64,000 bases of DNA from Sulfuricurvum sp. Lineage in GTDB: Bacteria > Campylobacterota > Campylobacteria > Campylobacterales > Sulfurimonadaceae. A model generated the notes under the pieces. That model saw only the letters and a program-made list of their open reading frames with translations. It was not told the DNA's origin and searched no databases. Positions 17,180 through 25,848 of this stretch are shown piece by piece. Where the stretch lies: assembly GCA_028714915.1 (NCBI GenBank), contig JAQTLL010000003.1, positions 248,001 through 312,000 on the forward strand, written 5' to 3'. A program made the translations under genes and the position numbers. Every line of letters starts with the position of its first letter. Positions within the stretch are counted from its first letter, which is position 1.

Positions 17180-17420
17180 TCTTAAAAAAGCGATTATTCT
17201 TCAAGATACACAAAAGCTTGAATCTCTAATAGATCAAATGCCTCAATTCTCAGAGCTTTTTGAAATGGAAGCTGCTGCATACCTTCTTCTTAGTGCTAAA
17301 ACATTCTTGGAGAGTGAGCGCTCCCAAGCACTTCATTCTCTCTCTCAACTCAAAAACACCATTGACTTTCTTAAAGCTACTGAAAATATAACCGCTTCTT
17401 CCATCAATCTCAAACTTTAA
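17160..17420 (+). CDS. small helical protein in the FliT position
   Basis: An 86-residue, probably all-helical protein (MSTWLNDLKKAIILQDTQKL, LFEMEAAAYLLLSAKTFLE) with no recognised family motif. It overlaps fliS by 20 bases, so is co-expressed with it. In enterics the gene behind fliS is fliT, a chaperone of FliD; equivalence here rests on position and helical character only. Confidence 0.6.
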   Translation: MSTWLNDLKKAIILQDTQKLESLIDQMPQFSELFEMEAAAYLLLSAKTFLESERSQALHSLSQLKNTIDFLKATENITASSINLKL

Positions 17421-17440
17421 CCGTTATCTCATCTATTTTT

Positions 17441-17449
17441 TGCTAAAAT
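17441..17449 (+). promoter_or_regulatory. extended -10 promoter element before argG
   Basis: TGCTAAAAT preceded by a T-run (CTATTTTT) is the Campylobacterota-type vegetative promoter, 47 bases upstream of the argG start. Confidence 0.5.
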
Positions 17450-17495
17450 CGCCCCATTTACTTCACGTATGTGGAAAATATACTCATAGGATAGA

Positions 17496-18716
17496 ATGAT
17501 GAAAAAAGAGGTTAAAAAAGTCGTACTCGCGTATTCAGGCGGTCTGGATACCAGCGTTATCCTCAAATGGCTTCAAGATGAATACCAGTGTGAGGTTGTT
17601 ACATTTACTGCTGATATTGGTCAAGGAGAAGAGGTGGAGCCTGCTCGTGCAAAAGCAATTAGCCTCGGTATTAAACCTGAAAACATCTATATCGAAGACC
17701 TCCGTGAAGAGTTTGTTCGTGATTACGTATTCCCAATGTTTCGTGCAAATGCTATTTATGAGGGAGAATACCTCCTTGGAACCTCCATCGCACGCCCACT
17801 GATTGCTAAACGTCAATCGGAAATTGCCCGTATTACCGGGGCAGATGCCGTCAGCCACGGTGCAACCGGAAAAGGAAACGATCAGGTCCGTTTTGAAATG
17901 GGATACTTAGGACAAAACAGTGCCCTCACTATCATCGCTCCATGGCGTGAATGGGATTTAAATTCAAGAGAAAAACTCCTGGCATATGCCGCAGAGCATG
18001 GGATTAAAATCGAAATGAGCGGAACTAAATCTCCTTATTCTATGGACGCTAATCTCTTACATATTTCTTATGAGGGTGGAATACTCGAAGATCCTGCTGC
18101 AGAACCGGAAGAAAGTATGTGGCGCTGGACAACATCTCCGGAAAATGCTCCAAATGAAGCTGAATACATTGAAATTGGCTATGAAAAAGGTGACCCTGTC
18201 TCCCTAAATGGCAAAGCCCTCTCTCCCGCTGTTATGCTAGAACAGCTCAATATTATTGCCGGTCGCCATGGAATTGGACGTGCTGACATTGTTGAAAACC
18301 GTTTTGTCGGGATGAAAAGCCGCGGATGTTATGAAACTCCGGGAGGAACGGTCATGCTAAAAGCACACCGTGCTATCGAATCTTTAACCCTAGACCGAGA
18401 AGAAGCACACCTAAAAGACGAGCTTATGCCACGTTATGCCAAACTTATCTACAATGGTTTTTGGTTTGCACCTGAGCGGGAAATGCTCCAAGCGGCCATC
18501 GATAAAACCCAAATAAATGTTCGTGGAAATGTTCGCTTGAAACTTTATAAAGGGGGAGTATATGTTGTAGGACGGACCTCTGACATTTCTCTTTTCAATC
18601 CAGAATACTGCACCTTTGAAGAGGATTCAGTCTATGATCAAAAAGATGCTGGCGGATTTATTAAACTTAATGCATTACGTTTTATTATTGCTGGAAAAGC
18701 CAGAAAAAACAAATAA
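17496..18716 (+). CDS. argG: argininosuccinate synthase
   Basis: ATP-dependent ligation of citrulline and aspartate in arginine synthesis. The 406-residue product begins with the PP-loop [15 protein letters not shown] (residues 12-26), followed by [40 protein letters not shown] and [19 protein letters not shown], all diagnostic. The adjacent codon for M1-M2 gives two possible starts one codon apart. A single-gene promoter (17441-17449) lies upstream; the FTR-rhodanese gene follows by 17 bases and may be co-transcribed. Confidence 0.98.
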   Translation: MMKKEVKKVVLAYSGGLDTSVILKWLQDEYQCEVVTFTADIGQGEEVEPARAKAISLGIKPENIYIEDLREEFVRDYVFPMFRANAIYEGEYLLGTSIARPLIAKRQSEIARITGADAVSHGATGKGNDQVRFEMGYLGQNSALTIIAPWREWDLNSREKLLAYAAEHGIKIEMSGTKSPYSMDANLLHISYEGGILEDPAAEPEESMWRWTTSPENAPNEAEYIEIGYEKGDPVSLNGKALSPAVMLEQLNIIAGRHGIGRADIVENRFVGMKSRGCYETPGGTVMLKAHRAIESLTLDREEAHLKDELMPRYAKLIYNGFWFAPEREMLQAAIDKTQINVRGNVRLKLYKGGVYVVGRTSDISLFNPEYCTFEEDSVYDQKDAGGFIKLNALRFIIAGKARKNK

Positions 18717-18733
18717 ACTTTTAAGGAAACAGT

Positions 18734-19465
18734 ATGAGTACAACGATCACAAAAATCGATCCAGAGTCAATTGAATTTAAAACCGAACTCGAAAAAACCA
18801 TCAAATTTACTGACAAAGTATGCACACAATTTGGTTTTACTTACAATCCTGATGCTGAAATCAATCAAGGGATTCAACTTGGTTTAACCCGAAACAAGCT
18901 TATGCACGGAAAACGCTACTGCCCTTGTTTTTTTATTACGGGAAATAAAGAAGAAGATCGTATCTGCCCTTGTAAGCCAGCACTTGAACACGAAATTCCT
19001 GAAGATGGTGTTTGTCACTGCCAAATTTTTTGTACTCCCCAATACGCAGCGGCACAAGCAAAAACCGAAGAACTCCAAGTAGTAACCCATCAGCATTCTC
19101 GTGGACTATCAACAGAAGAGTGTGAGTTTTTACTTCAAAAACGAAACATTGATGCAGATGAGCTTACTTCACTTTTTGAAGCACGCGAACTTGGAATGGT
19201 CACCTTTAAAGTAGTTGACGTACGTGAATGGATGGAGTGGAAATCAGGTCGCATTGAAGGCGTTGATGCACTTGTACCGACAAGCAGTTTTTTTCAAACG
19301 CTTACCGAAGCACAGTTAAAAAATGATGAAAATTTGGTTGTCTATTGTCATGTAGGAAGTCGAAGTGCTCATTGCCAACGTATTCTTACTGATATGGGTT
19401 ATTTAAAAGTGTCCAATCTCGTAGGTGGAATTGTTGCTTATCATGGCAAAATTACTCGTGGCTAA
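18734..19465 (+). CDS. ferredoxin:thioredoxin reductase catalytic domain fused to rhodanese
   Basis: Combines a redox iron-sulfur module with a sulfur-transfer module. Residues about 15-105 carry the FTR catalytic-subunit pattern: CPC (63-65), CPC (78-80) and CHC (94-96), which in known FTR hold a [4Fe-4S] cluster next to a redox-active disulfide. Residues about 125-243 are a rhodanese domain with VVYCHVGSRSAHCQ (active Cys205) and VDVREWMEWKSGRIEG. No FTR variable subunit is nearby. The fusion suggests reduction of a persulfide or of a protein disulfide by ferredoxin-type electrons; this is inference. It follows argG by 17 bases. Confidence 0.88.
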   Translation: MSTTITKIDPESIEFKTELEKTIKFTDKVCTQFGFTYNPDAEINQGIQLGLTRNKLMHGKRYCPCFFITGNKEEDRICPCKPALEHEIPEDGVCHCQIFCTPQYAAAQAKTEELQVVTHQHSRGLSTEECEFLLQKRNIDADELTSLFEARELGMVTFKVVDVREWMEWKSGRIEGVDALVPTSSFFQTLTEAQLKNDENLVVYCHVGSRSAHCQRILTDMGYLKVSNLVGGIVAYHGKITRG

Positions 19466-19469
19466 TAAT

Positions 19470-19537
19470 TTGTTTCGTAAAGAAACAAGCTTTAGTGCCA
19501 TAGCGGCTAGCGTAGCGCAAAGGATTTTATTCCTTTG
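19470..19537. promoter_or_regulatory. two hairpins in the rplI leader
   Basis: TTGTTTC (19470-19476) pairs with GAAACAA (19482-19488), and CAAAGGA (19518-19524) with TCCTTTG (19531-19537). The first may end the argG unit, though it has no T-run; the second ends 24 bases before the rplI ATG and could affect its translation. Between them is a GC-rich patch with CTAGCG repeats. Function unknown. Confidence 0.4.
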
Positions 19538-19561
19538 GCGTTCAAAATAGAAGGTATCATT

Positions 19562-20011
19562 ATGAAAGTATTATTGACAAAAGACGTTAAAGGTGTTGGC
19601 AAAGCGGGCGAAATCAAAGAAGTAGCAGATGGCTATGGTAAGAATTTCCTTATCGGAAAAGGTCTCGCACTTCTTGCAACCAATGAAGTATTAAAAAAAT
19701 ACGAATCTGATCAACGCAAAAAAACTGCCCATGAATCTGCCGAGATTGAACGATTGAATGCTATTAAAGCAACATTAGCTGAAGTCAAAGTGATTATCAA
19801 GAAGAAACTGGGGGATACAGGGCACCTTTTTGGCTCTGTCACCAAAGATGAAATTACTCAAGCATTGCATGATCAACATAAAATTGAGATCGACAAGAAA
19901 GAACTAGATGCAAAACACGGTATTAAAACCGTTGGATTACACGATTTGGATCTTAAATTAGGTCATGGCATACACGCAACACTTCATCTAGAAATCCAAG
20001 GTCTTTCGTGA
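19562..20011 (+). CDS. rplI: 50S ribosomal protein L9
   Basis: Large-subunit protein that helps keep reading frame. Starting at ATG 19562 the product is 149 residues with the L9 start [36 protein letters not shown], the long connecting helix and C-terminal domain ([18 protein letters not shown]). The nine codons upstream belong to the leader. The stop TGA overlaps the GTG start of era (GTGA). In Helicobacter and Campylobacter hslV-hslU stand between rplI and era; they are missing here. Confidence 0.97.
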   Translation: MKVLLTKDVKGVGKAGEIKEVADGYGKNFLIGKGLALLATNEVLKKYESDQRKKTAHESAEIERLNAIKATLAEVKVIIKKKLGDTGHLFGSVTKDEITQALHDQHKIEIDKKELDAKHGIKTVGLHDLDLKLGHGIHATLHLEIQGLS

Positions 20012-20886
20012 ACAAAGCAGGATTTGTTGCTCTCGTAGGGCGACCAAATGCAGGTAAAAGTACATTGATGAACTGGATATTAGGAGAAAAGATTGCCCTA
20101 GTAAGCCAAAAAGCGAATGCAACCCGCAAACGTTCTAATGCTATTGTAATGCATCATGATGACCAAATCATTTTTGTAGATACTCCAGGCTTACATCATG
20201 CAGAAAAACTTCTCAATCAGTACATGCTTGAAGAAGCACTCAAAGCAATTGGAGATTGTGATATTGTTGTCTATCTTGCTCCTGCATCTGATAAAACGGT
20301 TCATTATGAAAAATTTTTAGAACTAAACCATCAAAAACGAAAACATATTATTGTCTTAAGTAAAATTGACCAAATCTCTCAAGGAGATTTGCTCAAAAAA
20401 ATTGGTGAATACAATCAATACAGTGATCAATTTATAGCACTTATTCCGATGTCAGTAACAAAAAATGTGGGGAAAAATGACTTGCTTAATACCATTGTAA
20501 AGCATCTTGATGAGTCTCCTTATTTGTATGACCCTGAAAATATTACTACCGAAATGATACGGACAATTTACAAAGAATTTATTCGTGAAGCTATTTTTGA
20601 CAATATCAGCGATGAAATACCTTATGAATCCGATGTTTTGATTGATAAAATTGATGAGGATTCCCCAACAGAACATATCCGCGCCACTATTATTGTCGAA
20701 AAAGATTCCCAAAAAGGAATTATTATCGGAAAAGGGGGAGCTGCGATTAAACGTATTGGTAAAAATGCCCGAGAAAAAATCGAACGCCTCTCCTCCAAGC
20801 CTGTTTATCTCGAACTTTTTGTATCCGTTAAAAAAGGGTGGACTACGGATAAAAAGTTCTTAAGCGATTTAGGATACGAATGGTAA
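20008..20886 (+). CDS. era: GTPase Era
   Basis: 16S rRNA-binding GTPase needed for 30S assembly. The 292-residue protein has G1 GRPNAGKST (residues 11-19), G3 DTPGLHH, G4 SKID, and a C-terminal KH domain with [20 protein letters not shown]. Translation starts with GTG at 20008, overlapping the rplI stop; CAAGG lies six bases upstream. The stop overlaps the next gene's ATG. Family assignment is secure. Confidence 0.97.
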   Translation: MNKAGFVALVGRPNAGKSTLMNWILGEKIALVSQKANATRKRSNAIVMHHDDQIIFVDTPGLHHAEKLLNQYMLEEALKAIGDCDIVVYLAPASDKTVHYEKFLELNHQKRKHIIVLSKIDQISQGDLLKKIGEYNQYSDQFIALIPMSVTKNVGKNDLLNTIVKHLDESPYLYDPENITTEMIRTIYKEFIREAIFDNISDEIPYESDVLIDKIDEDSPTEHIRATIIVEKDSQKGIIIGKGGAAIKRIGKNAREKIERLSSKPVYLELFVSVKKGWTTDKKFLSDLGYEW

Positions 20887-21851
20887 AAAAACTTTTATTA
20901 CTCCCCCTATTCATTACCGCTCTTGTTGCAGGTGAGGTGATGGATCTTTATCGCAGTGGAGGGATGAGTGCTATTACCAAAGAGATTGATCATGGTCTCG
21001 GTGATTCAAACTTTTGGAATCCAAAACTCTCGAATAAAGATCTTAAATTTGGCTATTATGAGTCAACAGATACCCTTCTTGTATGCGAAAAAGATCAACC
21101 GGCCTTAAGTCTCTATCGCAAAGAAAGCAAAGGAAAACAAGAACATTTTGCCCTTTTGAAAACTATCCCGGCATTTACGGGAAAATATGATGGTGACAAA
21201 GTAAGTGCGGGAGATCGCCGTACACCTATTGGAATTTACACTCTTACCCAAAAATTATCAACCGTAAATCCCTTTTATGGTCCGATGGCTTTTGTCACCT
21301 CCTATCCCAATTTATACGATCGTATTCGAGGAAAAAGTGGAGACGGCATTTGGATACATGGGCTACCAGCTTCCGGTGATCGAGACAGCTTTACCAAAGG
21401 GTGTATTGTCATTGATAACAATGAACTCACAAGCTTAGATCAGAAAATTGATTATAAAAGCACCCTTCTTGTTATTGACACCAAACCAAAAGAAAATCTG
21501 AATGTTCCCTATGCAACTATTATTGCTCAGCTTTACCAATGGAGATATGCATGGAAATACAATGATTTTCAGACCTATCTCTCTTTTTATGACACTACTT
21601 TTATCCGTTATGATGGGATGGAATATTATGATTTTAAAAATTATAAACAACATATTTTTGATAAAAAAGAGTCCAAAGAGATACTCCTCTCTAACCTCAA
21701 CATTATCCCCTATCCGGGTGAGCGCCAAAATCTTTTTATGGTCACATTTGATGAGATTTATACTAGCAACAACCATACTTTTTCTGGACCTAAGACCTTA
21801 ATGCTCCTCCTCAATACCGATAAATCTATTTCTATTGTTTCTGAGCTCTAA
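20880..21851 (+). CDS. csd6: Csd6-type L,D-carboxypeptidase/transpeptidase (YkuD fold)
   Basis: Exported peptidoglycan-trimming enzyme. The 323-residue product has a signal peptide ([19 protein letters not shown]), an L,D-transpeptidase catalytic domain with TPIGIYTL, WIHGLPASGDRDSFTKGC (His and Cys of the active site, in HG...S-x-GC form), and a C-terminal NTF2-like domain (about 220-323). In Helicobacter pylori the gene after era (HP0518) is Csd6, an L,D-carboxypeptidase that shapes the helical cell; the same order here supports orthology. Overlaps era by 7 bases and is followed by a Csd4-type gene. Confidence 0.85.
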   Translation: MVKKLLLLPLFITALVAGEVMDLYRSGGMSAITKEIDHGLGDSNFWNPKLSNKDLKFGYYESTDTLLVCEKDQPALSLYRKESKGKQEHFALLKTIPAFTGKYDGDKVSAGDRRTPIGIYTLTQKLSTVNPFYGPMAFVTSYPNLYDRIRGKSGDGIWIHGLPASGDRDSFTKGCIVIDNNELTSLDQKIDYKSTLLVIDTKPKENLNVPYATIIAQLYQWRYAWKYNDFQTYLSFYDTTFIRYDGMEYYDFKNYKQHIFDKKESKEILLSNLNIIPYPGERQNLFMVTFDEIYTSNNHTFSGPKTLMLLLNTDKSISIVSEL

Positions 21852-21852
21852 T

Positions 21853-23154
21853 ATGAAAGTACTATTATTTATTCTGTCTATAATCTCTTTTTCTTACGCA
21901 CTTCCTTTTTCATTAGTAAAACACGAAACATCCAAAAATGAGGGACCAACACTTTTAGTTATAGGCGGAATCCACGGAAATGAACCTGGAAGCTATTTTG
22001 CTGCATCCATTCTTTCCCAATACTACACCATAAATAAGGGAAACCTTTGGGTGGTTCCTAACCTTAATCCAATGAGTATTGCCATGAACAGTCGTGGAAT
22101 TCATGGAGACATGAACCGAAAATTTGCAGATATCAATATAAGCGATCCTGATATAAAGACCATTCAGGAGATACAAAAAATAATAACCGATCCTAAAGTT
22201 GATCTTATATTAAATTTACATGACGGGCATGGTTTTTATCGCAAAGAATACAAAAATTCTATTTTTAATCCAGCGGCATGGGGACAAACCTGTGTGATAG
22301 ATCAAGAGTCACTCGATAGTAATCACCCTTACAAAGATTTAGATAAAATTGCCTTAGCAGTACGTCAAGAAGTCAATGACGGTCTTATTGAAGATCATCA
22401 CTGTTTTGCTATACGTAACACTAACACCCGCCTTGATGATGAAGCAATGAAACACTCCCTTACCTTTTTTGCTATCAATCATAACAAGCCAGCCTTTGCC
22501 ATTGAAACAAGCAAAAACCTTCCAATGCTTCATGAAAAAGTTTTCTATCAGCTTCGTGCTATTGAGGGATATATGCGTTATATGGGGATTTCATATACAA
22601 GATCTTTTGATCTAAGCAGCGAAAATCTGAAAAACATCCTAAAATACGATGGAAATGTTACAATAAATAATACAACTGCACTAAATTTTGAAAACTTAAG
22701 AAATGAATTAAGTTTCATTCCGTTACAATCAGAAGGTAATGACTTTAAGTTTTCTCATCCACTTGGGTTTGTAGTAAAAACGAACGATAAGTATGATCTT
22801 TATATTGGTAACAGAAAAACCAGTTCGCTAACACCAAGTTTTCATGAAGCAGGGATACATGAAGGCAATGTTACCATTGTAGTTGATAATAATCGAAGAA
22901 ATATCACTTTTGCTACAGAATTTTTAGTAACTGCCGATTTTAAGATTATAAACAATAATCAAGATACGCGTGTAAATATAATCGGTTATTTACCAAAAAA
23001 GGGAACAGAGGAGGCTAACATGCAGGTCGGTCTTAATGATTTAGATCCTAAATATTCACTCGACCGTGATCATAAGGTCTATCGGGTTGAATTTTATAAA
23101 GGTAACCGTTTTTGTGGGATGATTCTCGCACATTTTAAACAGGACACGAGATGA
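21853..23154 (+). CDS. M14-type D,L-carboxypeptidase, Csd4/Pgp1-like
   Basis: Probable periplasmic peptidoglycan peptidase that cuts muramyl tripeptides. Starting at ATG 21853 there is a signal peptide (MKVLLFILSIISFSYALP) and an M14 zinc carboxypeptidase core with GGIHGNEPGS (HxxE ligands), NSRGIHGDMNRKF, LNLHDGHGFY (third ligand) and AIETSKNLP (catalytic Glu region). Residues from about 250 to the end are beta-rich, matching the Ig-like domains behind the enzyme domain of Csd4, whose overall length of about 438 residues also agrees. Where Helicobacter Csd4 has Gln as first ligand, a His is present here. One base from csd6 and overlapping the pilus gene behind it (ATGA). Confidence 0.75.
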   Translation: MKVLLFILSIISFSYALPFSLVKHETSKNEGPTLLVIGGIHGNEPGSYFAASILSQYYTINKGNLWVVPNLNPMSIAMNSRGIHGDMNRKFADINISDPDIKTIQEIQKIITDPKVDLILNLHDGHGFYRKEYKNSIFNPAAWGQTCVIDQESLDSNHPYKDLDKIALAVRQEVNDGLIEDHHCFAIRNTNTRLDDEAMKHSLTFFAINHNKPAFAIETSKNLPMLHEKVFYQLRAIEGYMRYMGISYTRSFDLSSENLKNILKYDGNVTINNTTALNFENLRNELSFIPLQSEGNDFKFSHPLGFVVKTNDKYDLYIGNRKTSSLTPSFHEAGIHEGNVTIVVDNNRRNITFATEFLVTADFKIINNNQDTRVNIIGYLPKKGTEEANMQVGLNDLDPKYSLDRDHKVYRVEFYKGNRFCGMILAHFKQDTR

Positions 23155-24686
23155 GCATACAAAATACATTTTCCACCATCCTATCTGCCAATCCTTATCG
23201 GAGAGATTTTTATCTCAGTACACTTAATAGCATCTCAGAGAGTGCATCACCTTCTTTTAAAAAAGAGCAATACACTATTTCTTTTTTAAATACAAAAAGT
23301 TTTATATCAGCACTTATTGGGATTAGTAAGAATATTCCTGAGGATGATATTTATGATGCCTTAGAAAATAAGGCATATGAAGAGCTTGCTCTTGATATGG
23401 CAATAGAGTATCAAATCCAATACGTAGAAGCTATAAATCGCATTAATGACAGTGAAAGATTTTTTCACGTTTTTGTTGTTGATCCTCTTTCGTTGGAACA
23501 AGAATTTACACCGGTTGTTGATGCAATTAAATACATTGATCAGATTGTACCCGTCACATTATTACTCAAATCACTCTATGTTAAAGATTTCATTGAGTCT
23601 AATAGTGCTCACGGATTTATTTATTTTCAAGAGAATGATGCCTTTTTTGCTGTTTATAATGAACAAGAATTTATCTACACCAAGTCCCTTAAATACTCAC
23701 TCAAACAAATGCATGAACGTTTTTGTGAACTGCTGGGTGAACCAATTGATTTAATAAATTTTGAAAATATTCTTGCATCTCAAGGGTTAAATGCCACCAA
23801 CCCAGAATATCAGAAAAATTTACTGAAACTGTTTGGGGAAATTTTTCTTCATATTAATGATGTCATTACCTATTCTAAACGTGCTTTCGAGATTAAACAA
23901 TTTGAGTCCATTTATATTGGATCTGCCGTCGGTAATATCAGCGGTTTAGATGAATATGCGCAAACCTATCTCGGTCTAAAAATACAACCATTTGATTTTA
24001 ATTTTGGATTTAATACAGGCGGAAAGAACGTTGATCAAATTCATCAGCTTATGCATTTGTATGCTAGACTTGAATCCAATGAGCGTTATGAGTGTAATTT
24101 TACAATCTTTCATAGACCGCCCCCCTTTGCAAAGCGCGATAGCGGAAAGCTCATTCTTGTCATTGCAGCTGCATTAGCTACAGCACTCCTCTATCCGGGA
24201 ACATATTGGGGATTATCATATGTAGAAGAATTTCATTATGCGCTTATGAATCAAGAATATGAGCAAGTGCATATTGATAAAATAACCCGTGAGGCTACCG
24301 TAAATCTCAAACTAGCCAATAAAAATGCAGCACAGACTCTTTTAGATGAAGAAAAATCTGCTTATAAACAAAAACAAGACACCCTCACGCAAGTTCATGA
24401 GAAAAAGGTGAATTATCCAATGAAAGCAAAAATTGCTGCTGATTTTACCCACAGCTTCAATCAATATCGTGTAAAATTAAAATCTTTTGCTTATACTGAA
24501 GAAAATAATAGTTCAACCAAGTTATTTAGCTTTATGCTAACTGCCCAGAATACACAAGACATCACTGCATTGCTAAAAAATTTAACATCAACAAAGAAAG
24601 ATAAATATGATTTTGACTTAAAATTAATTTCATATGATGGTAATAATTCTACTTATCTTAGTGAACTCAAGGCGGTACTAAAATGA
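23151..24686 (+). CDS. MshI-like (PilM/PilN-type) pilus assembly platform protein
   Basis: Position and architecture suggest the platform subunit of an MSHA/type IVa pilus machine. The 511-residue protein has an N-terminal cytoplasmic part with weak resemblance to actin-like PilM/GspL (IYIGSAVGNISGLDEYA), one membrane helix at about residues 333-355 (GKLILVIAAALATALLYPG), then a periplasmic coiled coil with a PilN-like end. Thus it would combine PilM and PilN roles, as MshI does in part. No sequence motif is decisive; the assignment rests on gene order (followed by PilO-, PilP-like and secretin genes). Overlaps csd4-like by ATGA. Confidence 0.62.
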   Translation: MSIQNTFSTILSANPYRRDFYLSTLNSISESASPSFKKEQYTISFLNTKSFISALIGISKNIPEDDIYDALENKAYEELALDMAIEYQIQYVEAINRINDSERFFHVFVVDPLSLEQEFTPVVDAIKYIDQIVPVTLLLKSLYVKDFIESNSAHGFIYFQENDAFFAVYNEQEFIYTKSLKYSLKQMHERFCELLGEPIDLINFENILASQGLNATNPEYQKNLLKLFGEIFLHINDVITYSKRAFEIKQFESIYIGSAVGNISGLDEYAQTYLGLKIQPFDFNFGFNTGGKNVDQIHQLMHLYARLESNERYECNFTIFHRPPPFAKRDSGKLILVIAAALATALLYPGTYWGLSYVEEFHYALMNQEYEQVHIDKITREATVNLKLANKNAAQTLLDEEKSAYKQKQDTLTQVHEKKVNYPMKAKIAADFTHSFNQYRVKLKSFAYTEENNSSTKLFSFMLTAQNTQDITALLKNLTSTKKDKYDFDLKLISYDGNNSTYLSELKAVLK

Positions 24687-25318
24687 TATTTAATATTGAA
24701 AATTATCTCTATACCCTTGACCGTACACTCTCACTAAAGAGTGAGCGGGACAAGATGATACTTTTTATGATGATAGGAGCTGGGCTTTTTGCTTTTTCCT
24801 ATCTTTTATTATGGGAAAGTTCAGAAGCAAATTTCAAAATTTCTCATGAAAAAGCAATTGCCATGGAAAGTTCTCTCAATAACGATAAACAATATTTGGA
24901 AGCTAATCCGCCTGAACGTATTACCCAAATTGAAGAAGAGACCAAAGCAATTGAAGTAGAGCATCAACGCTACATAGGATATAATACTTATATTAAGGAT
25001 AGGTTAGAGCAAATTTCATCACTTTATTATGATGAAGTTATTTGGGGAGCTTACTTGGATTCTATTTCTAAGTATGCAAGAGCTTATAATGTCAAATTAA
25101 CTCAGTTTGGAAATACTCTTACAACCGACAATAGTTCTTTTGGACACGTATTGGATATTTCTATTTCTGCTGATGGACCTTTCAAAAATACGCTTAAGTT
25201 CATCAATGCCCTAGAGCAAAGCACTCTTGTCGTTGATCTTCATGATATGAATATGACAGCTGACAATAAACTCAAAAGTGACCTTAATATCTCAGTATGG
25301 GGGATTGTACGACAATGA
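24683..25318 (+). CDS. MshJ/PilO-like pilus assembly protein
   Basis: Bitopic inner-membrane protein, 211 residues: short cytoplasmic N-terminus, membrane helix at about residues 24-44 (MILFMMIGAGLFAFSYLLLW), coiled coil, and a ferredoxin-like periplasmic end (YNVKLTQFGN, FKNTLKFINALEQS). This is the PilO/GspM layout, expected to pair with the preceding protein. Overlaps both neighbours by 4 bases (ATGA). Confidence 0.68.
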   Translation: MIFNIENYLYTLDRTLSLKSERDKMILFMMIGAGLFAFSYLLLWESSEANFKISHEKAIAMESSLNNDKQYLEANPPERITQIEEETKAIEVEHQRYIGYNTYIKDRLEQISSLYYDEVIWGAYLDSISKYARAYNVKLTQFGNTLTTDNSSFGHVLDISISADGPFKNTLKFINALEQSTLVVDLHDMNMTADNKLKSDLNISVWGIVRQ

Positions 25319-25839
25319 AAAAATTTGCACTAATATCCTTAACTTTCTCAATAACGCTCTGGGCTAATAATGCAATCAATTCGCCGATGGTTCTGCCAAG
25401 TACTGGAAAGGTAACTGTTTTACAACCCCAAAGTGATAAGGAACTGCTGTGGGTAGATGAACAAATAAAAGCCATTATACCCTCTCGTGTCGGGGTTCCG
25501 GACGGGTTTATAAATTCTCTGCTCGATCCCATGAAATATCTTACTCCTGTTCGTTTGACTAACAATAGCGGATCAACTCTTCTTGCCCCTCCAAAATTGG
25601 GGTGTATATCACTTTTGCCAGCTATACCTAAAGTCATAGAAGAACCGTTACGCTTACAAGCACTTATGAATAAATCAGCGCTTATCAATGGTAAATGGTA
25701 TAAGCTAAACGATACAGTACGGAATTACAGTTTAGCTGAAGTAAAGCAAAGCTCAGTGCTATTAAATGGAAAAAAAGGTCAGCCTTTGATTTTATTTCTT
25801 AACAAACTCAACAACAACATTACAATAAATACAAAATAG
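25315..25839 (+). CDS. MshK/PilP-position periplasmic protein
   Basis: A 174-residue exported protein with signal peptide MKKFALISLTFSITLWANN. Two halves: a Pro/Leu-rich N-terminal segment and a C-terminal GspC/PilP-like beta domain (NGKWYKLNDTVRNYSLAEV, VLLNGKKGQPLILFL), the type that contacts secretins. The ATG at 25315 overlaps the previous stop (ATGA). Assigned from position before the secretin gene and the small C-terminal domain. Confidence 0.6.
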   Translation: MKKFALISLTFSITLWANNAINSPMVLPSTGKVTVLQPQSDKELLWVDEQIKAIIPSRVGVPDGFINSLLDPMKYLTPVRLTNNSGSTLLAPPKLGCISLLPAIPKVIEEPLRLQALMNKSALINGKWYKLNDTVRNYSLAEVKQSSVLLNGKKGQPLILFLNKLNNNITINTK

Positions 25840-25848
25840 GATAGCAAC

